Part shown: positions 51,913 through 61,151 of the stretch, piece by piece
Layout: every line of letters begins with the position of its first letter
Position numbering within the stretch: the stretch's first letter is position 1
Assembly: GCA_019634415.1 (NCBI GenBank)
Contig: JAHQVJ010000054.1
Location: 1-64,000, forward strand
DNA from: Myxococcales bacterium
Lineage (GTDB): Bacteria; Myxococcota_A; UBA796; GCA-2862545
Direction of reading: 5' to 3'
Length of the DNA stretch: 64,000 nucleotides
Notes under the pieces: model-generated
Databases searched by the model: none
Told to the model about the DNA's origin: nothing
Seen by the model: the letters and a program-made list of their open reading frames with translations, nothing else
Program-made: the position numbers and the translations under genes

Positions 51913-52581
51913 ATGAACTTGGTGTTCCGACGACTCGCGGGGACCACCCTCGGACTGAAGCTGCTCATGGCCGGCTCCGGGGCCATCTGGATCGGCTTCG
52001 TCTGCCTGCACATGTTGGGCAACCTGCTGATCTTCGCCGGGGCCGACGTCCTCAACGAGTACGGCCACTTCATCCAGCACGGCACCCACGGCCTGGTGTG
52101 GGTGCTCCGAGTGGGGCTGATCGTGGCGGTGGTGGTGCACGTGGTCGCGGCCATCGCGCTGACCCGGATCGCCTTGAAGGCACGCCCCGAGCCGTACCGA
52201 GCGGCCCCCGATCGCCAGCGGGCCACCTACGCGAGCCTCACCATGCGCTACGGCGGGCCGACGCTGCTACTGTTCGTGCTGTACCACCTGTCGCACTACA
52301 CCCTGGGCTGGAGCCACCACAGCTTCGTGGCAGGGGACGTGTACGGCAACGTCGTGCGCGGCTTCCAGGTGCCCTGGGTGAGCGGCCTGTACGTGGCCGC
52401 CATGGCCGCCCTGGGCCTGCACCTGTACCACGGACTGGCCTCGGCACTACAGACCCTGGGGATCGCCTTCGCGACGGAGCGTCGGCGCCATCGGCTGTCG
52501 GGCGCGCTGGCGCTGACGATCTTCGTGGGGAACAGCTCCATTCCCGTCGCCGTGCTGCTCCGCCTCCTGGAGACCCCATGA
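51913..52581 (+). CDS. sdhC: Succinate dehydrogenase cytochrome b558-type subunit
   Basis: 222 residues with five hydrophobic helices, the size of the fused b558-type anchor (Bacillus/delta-proteobacterial type) that needs no SdhD. Helix His residues His33 ([11 protein letters not shown]), His76 ([12 protein letters not shown]) and His125/His128 ([11 protein letters not shown]) are candidates for the two haem b ligands. [20 protein letters not shown] and HLYHGL follow the family pattern. It anchors SdhAB and passes electrons to or from menaquinone. Its stop overlaps the sdhA ATG (ATGA). Confidence 0.9.
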   Translation: MNLVFRRLAGTTLGLKLLMAGSGAIWIGFVCLHMLGNLLIFAGADVLNEYGHFIQHGTHGLVWVLRVGLIVAVVVHVVAAIALTRIALKARPEPYRAAPDRQRATYASLTMRYGGPTLLLFVLYHLSHYTLGWSHHSFVAGDVYGNVVRGFQVPWVSGLYVAAMAALGLHLYHGLASALQTLGIAFATERRRHRLSGALALTIFVGNSSIPVAVLLRLLETP

Positions 52582-54488
52582 AGCTCGACGCTCGCGTCCC
52601 CGACGCGCCGGTGGAAGACGCGTGGCGCCTGTGCAAGCGGGAGCTCGGGGTGGTGAGCCCGGCCAACAAGCGGCGCTACCACGTCGTGGTGGTGGGAGCG
52701 GGCCTGGCCGGCGCCTCGGCAGCGGCGTCGCTGGCGGAGCTCGGCTACCACGTGTCGGTCTTCTGCTTCCACGACTCGCCGCGCCGAGCCCACAGCATCG
52801 CCGCCCAGGGCGGCATCAACGCGGCGAAGAACTACCAGAACGACGACGACAGCGTCTGGCGACTCTTCTACGACACCATCAAGGGCGGTGACTTCCGCAG
52901 CCGCGAGGCCAACGTCCACCGCCTGGCCCAGACGAGCATGTCCATCATCGACCAGGCCGTCGCCCAAGGCGTCCCGTTCGCCCGGGAGTACGGCGGCTAC
53001 CTCGCCAACCGCAGCTTCGGTGGAGCGCTGGTGTCGCGCACGTTCTACGCGCGAGGCCAGACGGGCCAGCAGCTGCTCCTGGGGGCCTACTCGGCGATGT
53101 CGAAGCAGGTCCGCCTGGGCCAGATCCGACAGTTCACCAGCCACGAGATGCTGGACGTGGTGGTCCACGGCGAACGAGCGCGCGGCATCGTGACCCGCGA
53201 CCTGCGAACCGGGGAGGTGCGCCGCTGGGCCGCCGACGCCGTGGTGCTCGCGACGGGCGGCTACAGCAACGTCTACTACCTGTCGACGAACGCCAAGAAG
53301 TGCAACGTGACCGCCACCTTCCGGGCCTGGCGGCGGGGTGCGGGCTTCGCCAACCCGAGCTTCACCCAGATCCACCCCACTTGCATTCCGCGGGCCGGTC
53401 ACCACCAGTCCAAGCTCACGCTGATGAGCGAGTCGCTGCGCAACGACGGCCGGGTGTGGGTGCCCGCACGAAAAGGAGACGACCGTCGCCCGCGCGACAT
53501 CCCCGAGGCCGAGCGCGACTACTTCCTCGAGCGCATGTACCCCTCCTTCGGCAACCTCGTCCCCCGCGACGTGGCGTCGCGCGCCGCCAAGCGGGTGTGC
53601 GACGAAGGCTCCGGGGTAGGGCCTTCGGGCCTCGGCGTGTTCCTGGACTTCGCCGACGCGGTGGGGCGCCTGGGCAAGGACGGCGTGGACGAGCGCTACG
53701 GAAACCTGTTCGAGATGTACGAGCAGATCACGGGCGAAGACCCGCACGACACCCCGATGCGGATCTTCCCGGCGCCGCACTACACGATGGGCGGACTGTG
53801 GGTGGACTACCACCTCATGAGCACCATCGAGGGGCTGTTCGTGCTCGGGGAGGCCAACTTCTCCGACCACGGGGCCAACCGCCTGGGCGCCAGCGCCCTG
53901 ATGCAGGGCCTGGCCGACGGCTACTTCGTGCTGCCCTACACCATCGGCGACTACCTGGCGCGCATCACGCCGAGCGAGGTGGACGACACCCACGAGGCCT
54001 TCCACGGCGCCGAGGACGCGGTCCAGACCCGTCTGAGCCGCCTGCTCTCGGTGAAGGGCACGCGCAGCGCCGACAGCTTCCACCGGGAGCTGGGCACGCT
54101 GCTGTGGGACGCCTGCTCCGTGAGCCGCAGCCGCGAGGGACTGCAGGACGCGCTGTCGAAGATCCCCAAGATCCGCGACGCCTTCTGGGCCGACGTGTCC
54201 GTTCCGGGCACCGCCGCCGATCTCAACCTGGCGCTCGAGCAGGCCGGTCGGGTCGCCGACTTCCTGGACTTCGCCGAGGTGATGGTGCACGACGCCCTGG
54301 CGCGAGAGGAGTCCTGCGGCGCTCACTTCCGGGTGGAGCACCAGACGCCCGACGGAGAGGCCCTGCGCCACGACGACACCTTCAGCCACGTGGCCGTCTG
54401 GGAGCACCGCGGAAGCGATCCCCCCACCCTCCACACCGAGCCGTTGGCCTTCCGGGCCGTCACCCCGTCGCAGCGGAGCTACCAATGA
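52578..54488 (+). CDS. sdhA: Succinate dehydrogenase / fumarate reductase flavoprotein subunit
   Basis: 636 residues. FAD-binding [20 protein letters not shown] (37-56), covalent-FAD His72 in [14 protein letters not shown], active-site segments [10 protein letters not shown] and [12 protein letters not shown], and [24 protein letters not shown] at the C-terminal part of the FAD domain. All typical catalytic elements are present. It oxidises succinate to fumarate or the reverse, at the inner face of the membrane. Coupled by 4-base overlaps to sdhC and sdhB. Confidence 0.96.
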   Translation: MKLDARVPDAPVEDAWRLCKRELGVVSPANKRRYHVVVVGAGLAGASAAASLAELGYHVSVFCFHDSPRRAHSIAAQGGINAAKNYQNDDDSVWRLFYDTIKGGDFRSREANVHRLAQTSMSIIDQAVAQGVPFAREYGGYLANRSFGGALVSRTFYARGQTGQQLLLGAYSAMSKQVRLGQIRQFTSHEMLDVVVHGERARGIVTRDLRTGEVRRWAADAVVLATGGYSNVYYLSTNAKKCNVTATFRAWRRGAGFANPSFTQIHPTCIPRAGHHQSKLTLMSESLRNDGRVWVPARKGDDRRPRDIPEAERDYFLERMYPSFGNLVPRDVASRAAKRVCDEGSGVGPSGLGVFLDFADAVGRLGKDGVDERYGNLFEMYEQITGEDPHDTPMRIFPAPHYTMGGLWVDYHLMSTIEGLFVLGEANFSDHGANRLGASALMQGLADGYFVLPYTIGDYLARITPSEVDDTHEAFHGAEDAVQTRLSRLLSVKGTRSADSFHRELGTLLWDACSVSRSREGLQDALSKIPKIRDAFWADVSVPGTAADLNLALEQAGRVADFLDFAEVMVHDALAREESCGAHFRVEHQTPDGEALRHDDTFSHVAVWEHRGSDPPTLHTEPLAFRAVTPSQRSYQ

Positions 54489-55228
54489 AGCTCACCCTCG
54501 AGGTATGGCGTCAGACGGGGCCCACCACCCAGGGTCGGTTCCACACCTACGAGGTGGACGACGTCACCCCCCACATGTCCATGCTGGACGTGCTGGACCT
54601 GCTCAACGAGCAGCTGGTGGAGCGCTCCGAGTCGCCCATCGCCTTCGATCACGACTGTCGAGAGGGGATCTGCGGCTCCTGCGGGGCCATGGTGGACGGG
54701 ATCCCCCACGGGCCGCTGTCCCACACCACCCTGTGCCAGCTGCACATGCGCCACTACAGCGACGGCGACCGGATCCGCCTGGAGCCCTTCCGCGCAGCGG
54801 CGTTCCCGGTGGTGCGGGACCTGCTGGTGGATCGGTCCGCCCTCGATCGGCTCATCCAGTCGGGCGGGTACATCAGCGTGCGCACCGGTGCCGCCCCCGA
54901 GGCGAGCACGGTGCCCGTCCCCAAGGACGACGCCGAGCGCGCCTTCGACGCCGCCACCTGCATCGGCTGCGGCGCCTGCGTGGCGGCCTGCCCCAACGCC
55001 TCGGCGTCCCTGTTCACCGCCGCCAAGATCACCCATCTGTCCACGCTGCCGCAGGGGCAGCCCGAGCGCCAGCTCCGAGTGCTGGCCATGGTCCAGGCCA
55101 TGGACGACGAGGGGTTCGGAGGCTGCAGCAACCACGGCGAGTGCGCGGCGGTGTGTCCGAAGGGAGTCGACCTGGCCACCATCGCCCAGCTCAACCGGGA
55201 TCACCTGATGGCGCTGCTCGAGCCCTGA
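54485..55228 (+). CDS. sdhB: Succinate dehydrogenase / fumarate reductase iron-sulfur subunit
   Basis: 247 residues. [2Fe-2S]: Cys58, Cys63, Cys66 and Cys84 in [10 protein letters not shown]...TTLC. [4Fe-4S]: [12 protein letters not shown] with Cys159, 162, 165, 169. [3Fe-4S]: Cys214, Cys220, Cys224 in [14 protein letters not shown], with the third site matching the usual 3Fe arrangement. The ATG overlaps the sdhA stop. Electrons run from FAD in SdhA to quinone at SdhC. Confidence 0.96.
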   Translation: MKLTLEVWRQTGPTTQGRFHTYEVDDVTPHMSMLDVLDLLNEQLVERSESPIAFDHDCREGICGSCGAMVDGIPHGPLSHTTLCQLHMRHYSDGDRIRLEPFRAAAFPVVRDLLVDRSALDRLIQSGGYISVRTGAAPEASTVPVPKDDAERAFDAATCIGCGACVAACPNASASLFTAAKITHLSTLPQGQPERQLRVLAMVQAMDDEGFGGCSNHGECAAVCPKGVDLATIAQLNRDHLMALLEP

Positions 55229-55311
55229 TCGGCGCGCAGAAATGTACGCCGCAGGCCATGTCACGTGGCGCAGCGTGCACGGGCCAGCCACACTGGGGGT
55301 GGAGGGCGAAG

Positions 55312-55950
55312 ATGCGAGCTGAACTGTGCTGGATGCTGCCCTGTGCCTTGGCACTCGCCGCGTGCGAGCCCGCCTCCGATCGGAGCGGCGACACGACGAC
55401 CACCACCGAGCCTCCTCCCTGCACCACCGACGCGGACATCGTGGCCATCGACGCACCGGTGCTGGGCGAGCAGAGCACCGAGGATCTCCTGTCGGAATAC
55501 GCCCTGAAGTCCGTGGAGAACCCGACCTGGTTCGACGATGCCGATCGCCCCCTGACGATCGAGTTCCAGTGGACGGGCACCGACGTGGTCCTGGTGACGG
55601 TGTCGGGACCGAGCCCCGAGTGCGACGCGGATCCGATGCTCCGCCTCGATCTACAGGTCACGCTGTCCACGGAGGACGGGTTGATCGACGAGCGTCTCAC
55701 GTCGCAGACCAGCCTCCGTCCCGGGGTTGCGATCAGCGTCGGCGGACGGGTGGATCCGGGTCGCGAGGGCGGCACCATCGACACGCTGGCCTCCATCGCG
55801 ACGATCTACGACGGCGAGCTGGACGAGGCGTGGCTGGACGTGTCGGCCTTCGCCTTGGTCGACGATGCGTCCGGGGGCTGGCTCACGGCCATCGGACGCA
55901 CCGAGGCGGTGCCCGGTGGCCTCGTGGAGGCGGACATCGCCCACTGGTGA
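55312..55950 (+). CDS. Putative lipoprotein
   Basis: 212 residues. MRAELCWMLPCALALAAC gives a lipobox Cys at 18, then a GDTTTTTEPPP linker. The body is beta-rich (LTIEFQWTGTDVVLVTVSG, MLRLDLQVTLST, VAISVGGRVDPG) without a recognised domain. ATG 55312 follows GGAGGG at 55301-55306. 83 bp after sdhB; may be co-transcribed, but a link to respiration is not supported. Confidence 0.78.
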   Translation: MRAELCWMLPCALALAACEPASDRSGDTTTTTEPPPCTTDADIVAIDAPVLGEQSTEDLLSEYALKSVENPTWFDDADRPLTIEFQWTGTDVVLVTVSGPSPECDADPMLRLDLQVTLSTEDGLIDERLTSQTSLRPGVAISVGGRVDPGREGGTIDTLASIATIYDGELDEAWLDVSAFALVDDASGGWLTAIGRTEAVPGGLVEADIAHW

Positions 55951-55978
55951 TAGCTCCCCCCAGGTGGGCGGAGGCAGG

Positions 55979-56776
55979 ATGGCGGCGGTCTTTCGAGGGA
56001 GCCAAGCCTGGATCACCGGGGGTGGCTCGGGCTTGGGCCGCGCCATGGCGCTGGAGCTGGCCAAGCGCGGTGCCAACGTGGCCGTGTCGGGTCGCCGTGA
56101 GGACCGCCTGCAGGAGGTGGTGGCGGAGGTGGAGGAGCTCGGTCGCACCGCGGTGGCGGTTCCGTGCGACTGCACCGACGAGGCTCAGGTGGCGCAAGCG
56201 GTACAGACGGTCGTGGACCGCTTGGGTGGCCTGGACGTGGCCATCGCGAACGCAGGCTTCTCGGTGAGCGGGCCCGTGGAGCGGCTGACGGCGGACGACT
56301 GGCGCCGACAGCTCGACGTGAACGTGGTGGGGGCAGCCATCACCGCACGCCACGCGATCCCGCACCTGCGGGCCACGCGTGGTCGCTTGGCGCTGGTGGG
56401 CTCGGTGGCAGCCCTGGTCTACATGCCGCGCATGGCCGCCTACCAGGCATCCAAGGCAGCGGTGCTGGCCCTCGGTCGCACCCTGGCGATGGAGCTCGCC
56501 CCCGATGGTGTGAGCTGCACGGTGCTGCAGCCGGGCTTCGTGGAGTCGGAGCTGGCCCAGGTGGACAACCAGGGGCGCTTCGATCCGGAGCGACCCGATC
56601 GCCGTCCGAGTGCCCTGATGTGGCGCGCAGAGCCCGCTGCCCGCAAGATGATCGACGCCGTCGCCCGCAGACGCGTGGAGTACAGCTTCACGGGCCACGG
56701 TCGACTGGGCGCGTTCCTGGGTCGGCACGTTCCCTGGCTGATGCAGCTGGCCGGCAACCGTATGGCCCGTCGCTGA
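55979..56776 (+). CDS. Short-chain dehydrogenase/reductase
   Basis: 265 residues. Classical SDR: cofactor loop TGGGSGLGRAMA (about 13-24), Arg40-Arg41 in VSGRRED favouring NADPH, NAG at about 95-97 (IANAGFSV), catalytic Ser in LVGSVAAL, Tyr and Lys in YQASKAAVLALGR, and PGFVESEL after it. Cytoplasmic oxidoreductase; the C-terminal hydrophobic LGRHVPWLMQLAG suggests membrane or lipid contact, as in sphinganine reductase-like enzymes. Substrate unknown. Confidence 0.92.
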   Translation: MAAVFRGSQAWITGGGSGLGRAMALELAKRGANVAVSGRREDRLQEVVAEVEELGRTAVAVPCDCTDEAQVAQAVQTVVDRLGGLDVAIANAGFSVSGPVERLTADDWRRQLDVNVVGAAITARHAIPHLRATRGRLALVGSVAALVYMPRMAAYQASKAAVLALGRTLAMELAPDGVSCTVLQPGFVESELAQVDNQGRFDPERPDRRPSALMWRAEPAARKMIDAVARRRVEYSFTGHGRLGAFLGRHVPWLMQLAGNRMARR

Positions 56777-56785
56777 TCGCCACGA

Positions 56786-57319
56786 TCACCGCGGACCGAC
56801 GAACATAAAGTACCGGTCCACCAGATCCACAGCGACCTCGAATCCGTCGGCCAAGATGTCGAAGCTGGGTAGCAAGGCGTTGTCTGGAACGTCCACGGTG
56901 TAAGGCTGCCGATCCACCACCAGGCCGATGGTCGGATCCGGGTGCACCTCGCCACAGGTCGCCCACCCCACCAGCTGGTCCAGCTCGGCATGGTCGAGCT
57001 GTGGGCTGTTGGGAGGCGGCATCGTGTGCATGGCCGCGCGTCGGGCCATGCGGTCCGCGAGACGATTGCCGAACGCTCCTCGGATCAGCTCGTCGAAGTC
57101 CACCAGGGCGTCCGGCGCGCCAAACACCGGAAGATCTCCGTGGCAGTCGCCGCAGCGCGCCTGAACGATCGGCGCCACGGTGGCCTCCCACGCCTCCCGA
57201 TCGGGCACGCAGGAGCTGGGGTCCGACGAGGGCTCGAGCGTCTGCTCACACGGCAGCCCGCCGCATCCGACCGAGGGGGTGCAGAGCAAGAGCAACACGA
57301 GGCCTGCCCCGCGGGTCAC
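56786..57319 (-). CDS. Lipoprotein with cytochrome c-like haem site
   Basis: 177 residues. Signal GLVLLLLCTPSVGC leads to a lipid Cys. The motif CGDCH (APIVQARCGDCHGDLP, about 55-70) binds haem c, and MHTMPPPNSPQLDHAELDQLVGWATCGEV supplies a Met-Pro axial-ligand region. This is the single-haem domain common in Myxococcota secreted proteins. A periplasmic or surface redox role is likely. The GTG start overlaps the stop of the Cys-rich gene (GTGA). Confidence 0.8.
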   Translation of the reverse strand: MTRGAGLVLLLLCTPSVGCGGLPCEQTLEPSSDPSSCVPDREAWEATVAPIVQARCGDCHGDLPVFGAPDALVDFDELIRGAFGNRLADRMARRAAMHTMPPPNSPQLDHAELDQLVGWATCGEVHPDPTIGLVVDRQPYTVDVPDNALLPSFDILADGFEVAVDLVDRYFMFVGPR

Positions 57320-57588
57320 TCGGCCACCCCGCACAGGCAGCTGTCGTCGGGCCCCTGGGTGCTCGCGACGACGGCGTCCTCGGTGCTGCTCTCCACCGCC
57401 AGGCAGTACTCCTCGCACGCGTCCTGCGTGAGCGACCCTCCCAGACCGTTTCCCGAGGAGCAGAAGCACCCCTCGCTCGTCTCCTCCACGTTCTGGAAGC
57501 CAGCGTCCACGCACAGACGGTCGCACAGCTCCGGCTCGGCCGAACACGCAGCGACCACCGACAGGGGGACGACGAACAGCAAACGCAC
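57316..57588 (-). CDS. Small cysteine-rich lipoprotein
   Basis: 90 residues. VPVRLLFVVPLSVVAAC is a lipoprotein signal; after the lipid Cys come eight more Cys in pairs (ELCDRLC, GCFC, ACEEYC, SCLC), suggesting a disulfide-knotted domain. GTG 57588 follows GAGAGG; other starts lie upstream up to 57624. Coupled to the cytochrome-like gene. No known family. Confidence 0.68.
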   Translation of the reverse strand: MRLLFVVPLSVVAACSAEPELCDRLCVDAGFQNVEETSEGCFCSSGNGLGGSLTQDACEEYCLAVESSTEDAVVASTQGPDDSCLCGVAE

Positions 57589-57667
57589 GGGCACCTCTCG
57601 AGGGACGGGCGCCACGCCCGCCACGACCGCATCCGTGCGCTCGAGTCTCCCGACGGATCACACGACC

Positions 57668-58546
57668 TTAGAACAGCCCGAGCTGCGCCTGCGGGCGCTT
57701 GCGTGGACCCGCCGGATCCCACTCGATCCACCGCGCCCTCAAGCCACCCAGATCCAGCGCGAAGCACCCGTCGGCGTCGCGCAGGAAGAGCACGTGGCCC
57801 ACCGCTCCCGCCACCTCTCCCTCGATCACCCGATCGTCTTCCACCAGCAGCTCGTTCACCGCCAACGAGCGGGAGCGCACCGCCAGCTCCGGCTGCTGCA
57901 CGAACACCGGAGGATGCAGCGACGCGTGGTGGTCGGGGGGCAGCACGTCGCTCAAGGACCGCACGGCCTCCGCGACCCGCCGATGGGCCTCCTCGGAGGT
58001 CATGGACCCCCGGAGCAACACCGTCTTGCGGGTGCGCCGCATGGTCTCCGTGAACCCAGCCTCCACCAGCAGGTGCTCCATCTGCTTGATCCGCGGTCCG
58101 GGCGCCTGGGCCACTCGAGCTGCCGCCAGCGGCCCCTGCTCCACGATGCGCTGGTCGCGCCGGGGGTGGCTCGCCGTGCCCACCTTCAGGCTGTCGTCGC
58201 CGAAGCACGCCAGGTACAGGTGGTGGTCGCTGCGGCAGTACCGCAGCATCGTGGCGCTCAGGCGCGGACAGCGAAACCCATTGCACGTCATGCACGGCCG
58301 AAACGCATCTCGCGCGCCACATGGATCGCAGCGCGTGCCACGGGTGGCCAGAGCGCCGTCGGGACACCCACGCCACTGCTGTCCGTCGTGGTGACCGGTG
58401 CAGTGGCGTCCCGGCAGCACCCGAAAGGACAGGTGCCCCCGCAGCGCCCGATCTGCCGGCTGAAGCGTGCCCGACCCGCTCCAACAGCGCAACAGGACCC
58501 CGCCGTCGACCCAGGTCCACCCCACCACCAGTGCGCGCTCGGACAT
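57668..58546 (-). CDS. DUF2797 family protein
   Basis: 292 residues. RHCTGHHDGQQWRGCPDGA, TRCDPCGARDAFRPCMTCNGFRCP is a Cys-rich zinc-ribbon-like region (about 63-115), followed by HHLYLACFGDDSLKVGTASHPRRDQRIVEQGPLAAA and ARVAQAPGPRIKQMEHLL, the conserved core of DUF2797, which resembles a GIY-YIG-like layout (LKVGTA...R). Cytoplasmic, probably nucleic-acid-linked; activity unknown. Start ATG 58546 (MSERALVVGW) is preferred to 58597 on family length. Confidence 0.83.
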   Translation of the reverse strand: MSERALVVGWTWVDGGVLLRCWSGSGTLQPADRALRGHLSFRVLPGRHCTGHHDGQQWRGCPDGALATRGTRCDPCGARDAFRPCMTCNGFRCPRLSATMLRYCRSDHHLYLACFGDDSLKVGTASHPRRDQRIVEQGPLAAARVAQAPGPRIKQMEHLLVEAGFTETMRRTRKTVLLRGSMTSEEAHRRVAEAVRSLSDVLPPDHHASLHPPVFVQQPELAVRSRSLAVNELLVEDDRVIEGEVAGAVGHVLFLRDADGCFALDLGGLRARWIEWDPAGPRKRPQAQLGLF

Positions 58547-58563
58547 GCCGGCCCGACTATCGT

Positions 58564-59475
58564 CTACACCCGACGGAAGCCCACGCGATAGCGACACACC
58601 CCATCCGCCCGCTCGGCCTCGATGGTCCCGTCGAACCGGGACACCGCGACCGCGAGGATGGCCTCGTCGAGCTCCCGCTCACCCAACGGTGCCGCCTGAG
58701 CGGCCTGTAGCGCACCCGCATCGGCGCCCTGAAGCTCCACCACGACGTCCGCCGCCCGAACCTGCACCGTGAGCCGGACCTCCCCCTCGCAGCCCAGGTG
58801 GGCCACTAGCCGCGTGAGCAGATGCAGCACCTCGCTCCTGCAGCCCACCACCACCGGAAGCGGTCCGACCTGCGCCTGGATCACCGGCCACCGCTCGGGC
58901 TCCCGCGAGGCCCAGCCAGTGATGATGTGCAGCACCTCGCTCAGATCGAAGCGGAGCGACCGAGCCACGTCCACCGCGGGTGGGGGTGCCGAGCCGAAGG
59001 CCGTGAAGCCTCGCACCACTCGAGCGATGCGGTCGAGCGACACCTCGGCGTCCTGCATCGCCTCGGCCGCGGGGCCCTCCGTAGGCCATTCTGGCTGTGT
59101 TCGCAGGAACTCCAGGTTCACCCCCACCGTCATCAGCGGGTTGTTCACCTGGTGCGCCACCCCGCCCGCCACCAGATCCAGCGCCAGCGTACGCTCGGTC
59201 TGCAGCAGGTCCCACACGGCTCCCGACGGCTCGGAGGAGCCAGCCATCGGCCGAGCAGCCAACAGCACCAGCACCCCGACGCACAGCGCGACCTTCGCTC
59301 CCCAGGTGGTCCAGTCCGGCGACACGAGACCGGCGAGGACGCCGAACAGACCCATGGCGATGGCCATGGCAGCCAGCAGGGTGGAGGAGGGACGTGTTCG
59401 CCAGCGCCACGACCACGCGGCGAGCCCGAGGGCCGCCACCGCACACACACCGGCCACCCAGCTCTCAACAGGCAA
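58564..59475 (-). CDS. Membrane histidine-kinase-like protein with degenerate ATPase domain
   Basis: About 303 residues. Two or three membrane helices (VAGVCAVAALGLAAWSW, LLAAMAIAMGLFGVLAGLV, VALCVGVLVLLAARP), then the dimerisation helix LVAGGVAHQVNNPLMTVGVNLEFL with phospho-His108 in the HQVNNPL context typical of HisKA. The HATPase part is short; the N-box Asn and the G-boxes are not visible (EVLHLLTRLVAHL). It may be unable to bind ATP and act as a phosphatase or partner. Start is uncertain (TTG 59475 or GTG 59457). Confidence 0.7.
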   Translation of the reverse strand: MPVESWVAGVCAVAALGLAAWSWRWRTRPSSTLLAAMAIAMGLFGVLAGLVSPDWTTWGAKVALCVGVLVLLAARPMAGSSEPSGAVWDLLQTERTLALDLVAGGVAHQVNNPLMTVGVNLEFLRTQPEWPTEGPAAEAMQDAEVSLDRIARVVRGFTAFGSAPPPAVDVARSLRFDLSEVLHIITGWASREPERWPVIQAQVGPLPVVVGCRSEVLHLLTRLVAHLGCEGEVRLTVQVRAADVVVELQGADAGALQAAQAAPLGERELDEAILAVAVSRFDGTIEAERADGVCRYRVGFRRV

Positions 59476-59534
59476 GACAGCTCGCCCTGGGCGGTAGGTT
59501 ACCCTCGAACAGGAACCCAACGGGAGCATGCCCC

Positions 59535-61151
59535 ATGCGGGTCGCAACGCACTTTGGCCCAGTCCTGCTGGGCCTGCTGGCCTGCACTGGCGAGCCCCCA
59601 GCCGACGCCTCTCCCTGGGCGCACGTCGTCACCGAGATGCGGCAGCTCGCGCCATGTGCCGATCCGGGCGCTCGCACTACAGAGAAATTCACATCGAACA
59701 ATGGGAGTCCTCTTCAAGGAAAGGCGGTCTATCGCGCCCATGGCGCAGGCGCCGTCGTGGCCGACTTCACAGGAAACGACATGCTCGACGTTCTTGTGCT
59801 GTCGGACAGGACACTGGAGTACTACGTTGCAGACCAACCAGGTGACCTTCGCCGAATGTCCACTGGATGGCACGATCTGCAGCTCGATGTCGACCTGGGA
59901 TTCGGAGCTGCCGCCGCCGACTATGACGGCGACGGCGATCTAGACGTCTACATTTCCCGGTACGGTTCTCCCAATGTACTGTTCGACAACGACGGGGCTG
60001 GCCGATTTGTCGATGTGGCCGAGTTGCTGGGAGTAGACGGGGGGGATCGTCACCGGAGCGCATCGGCCACCTGGAGCGACTTCGACAACGACGGAGATTT
60101 GGACCTGATCGTGGCGGGCCACGGGCTGGCTCCCGAGGACGGTACTCCCGTGGAGGACTACGGACCTGGGGATCCGTCTCTGTTGTTTCGTAACGATGGT
60201 ACCAGCGGCTTCACCGACGTGTCCGATCTGATTCCGCAACGGATTCACCAGGCGTACTCCTTCATTCCCACCTTCGTCGATCTCGACGGCGACGGCTGGC
60301 GCGATCTGTTCGTGGCCAACGACTTCGGGGCCAAGCACACGCCGGCGCTGCTCGCCTGGAACCGCCAGGGCACCTTCGTGCTCGACGACGCCGCCGCGAA
60401 CCTGGATCAGCGGCTGTCGGCCATGGGGGTCGGACTGGGCGACGTCAACGAGGACGGAGTGTGGGACCTGCTGTTGCCGGCGTGGGGGAAGATGGCGCTG
60501 ATGCAGTCCAGCTCCGCTGGCGTGTGGGTGGATCAGGCCAACGCCCTGGGACTGCTGCCGGATCGCACCGACAACCAGGTGGTGGCCTGGGGCTGCGAGC
60601 TCGCCGACATGGACAACGATCAGGATCTGGACGCGATGGTGGTGTTCGGCTTCATCGACACCGAGACCGGTCGCAACCAGCCCGATCAGCCCGACGGCCT
60701 GTGGCTGGCGCAGCCCGAGGGCCCGATGGTGGAGGTGGCCGACGAGTGGGGGATCGCCACCCGGGGCTCCGCCAGGGGTGTGGTCACCGCCGATCTCAAC
60801 GACGACGGCTACCTCGATCTGGTGGTCCCGGATCTGGGTGGCCCGTCGCGGCTGCACCTGTCTCGCTGCGGCACCGAGGGCTTCCTGAAGGTGGCGCTGC
60901 AGATGCCTGGCGCCAACCCCGACGCGGTGGGCGCCACCGTGGTGGCGGAGCTACCCGACGGACAGGTCCAGCGGCGAGCCATCCTTTCGGGCGGCACCTC
61001 CTACGGCAGCTCGGGCCCGGCCCAGGCGCACTTCGGCTTGGGCAGTCACGCGCACGTGGCGGCACTGCGCGTGCTGTGGCCCGATGGCGCGCTGAGCGAG
61101 GTGCGCAACGTGCCGTCGGGGCACGCCATCACGGTGCAGCGGCTGCACTAG
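59535..61151 (+). CDS. CRTAC1-like lipoprotein: FG-GAP repeats plus ASPIC/UnbV domain
   Basis: 538 residues. MRVATHFGPVLLGLLAC is a lipoprotein signal. FG-GAP/VCBS blades carry calcium loops DxDGDGDLDVY, DFDNDGDLDLIVAG, DLDGDGWRDLFVANDF, DMDNDQDLDAMVV, DLNDDGYLDLVVPDL, forming an integrin-like propeller. The last 90 residues (AVGATVVAELPDGQVQRR, GPAQAHFGLGSHAHV, LRVLWPDGALSEVRNV) are the ASPIC/UnbV module. Bases about 59670-59860 are AT-richer than the rest. Surface binding protein. Ends 23 bp inside the convergent gene. Confidence 0.9.
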   Translation: MRVATHFGPVLLGLLACTGEPPADASPWAHVVTEMRQLAPCADPGARTTEKFTSNNGSPLQGKAVYRAHGAGAVVADFTGNDMLDVLVLSDRTLEYYVADQPGDLRRMSTGWHDLQLDVDLGFGAAAADYDGDGDLDVYISRYGSPNVLFDNDGAGRFVDVAELLGVDGGDRHRSASATWSDFDNDGDLDLIVAGHGLAPEDGTPVEDYGPGDPSLLFRNDGTSGFTDVSDLIPQRIHQAYSFIPTFVDLDGDGWRDLFVANDFGAKHTPALLAWNRQGTFVLDDAAANLDQRLSAMGVGLGDVNEDGVWDLLLPAWGKMALMQSSSAGVWVDQANALGLLPDRTDNQVVAWGCELADMDNDQDLDAMVVFGFIDTETGRNQPDQPDGLWLAQPEGPMVEVADEWGIATRGSARGVVTADLNDDGYLDLVVPDLGGPSRLHLSRCGTEGFLKVALQMPGANPDAVGATVVAELPDGQVQRRAILSGGTSYGSSGPAQAHFGLGSHAHVAALRVLWPDGALSEVRNVPSGHAITVQRLH

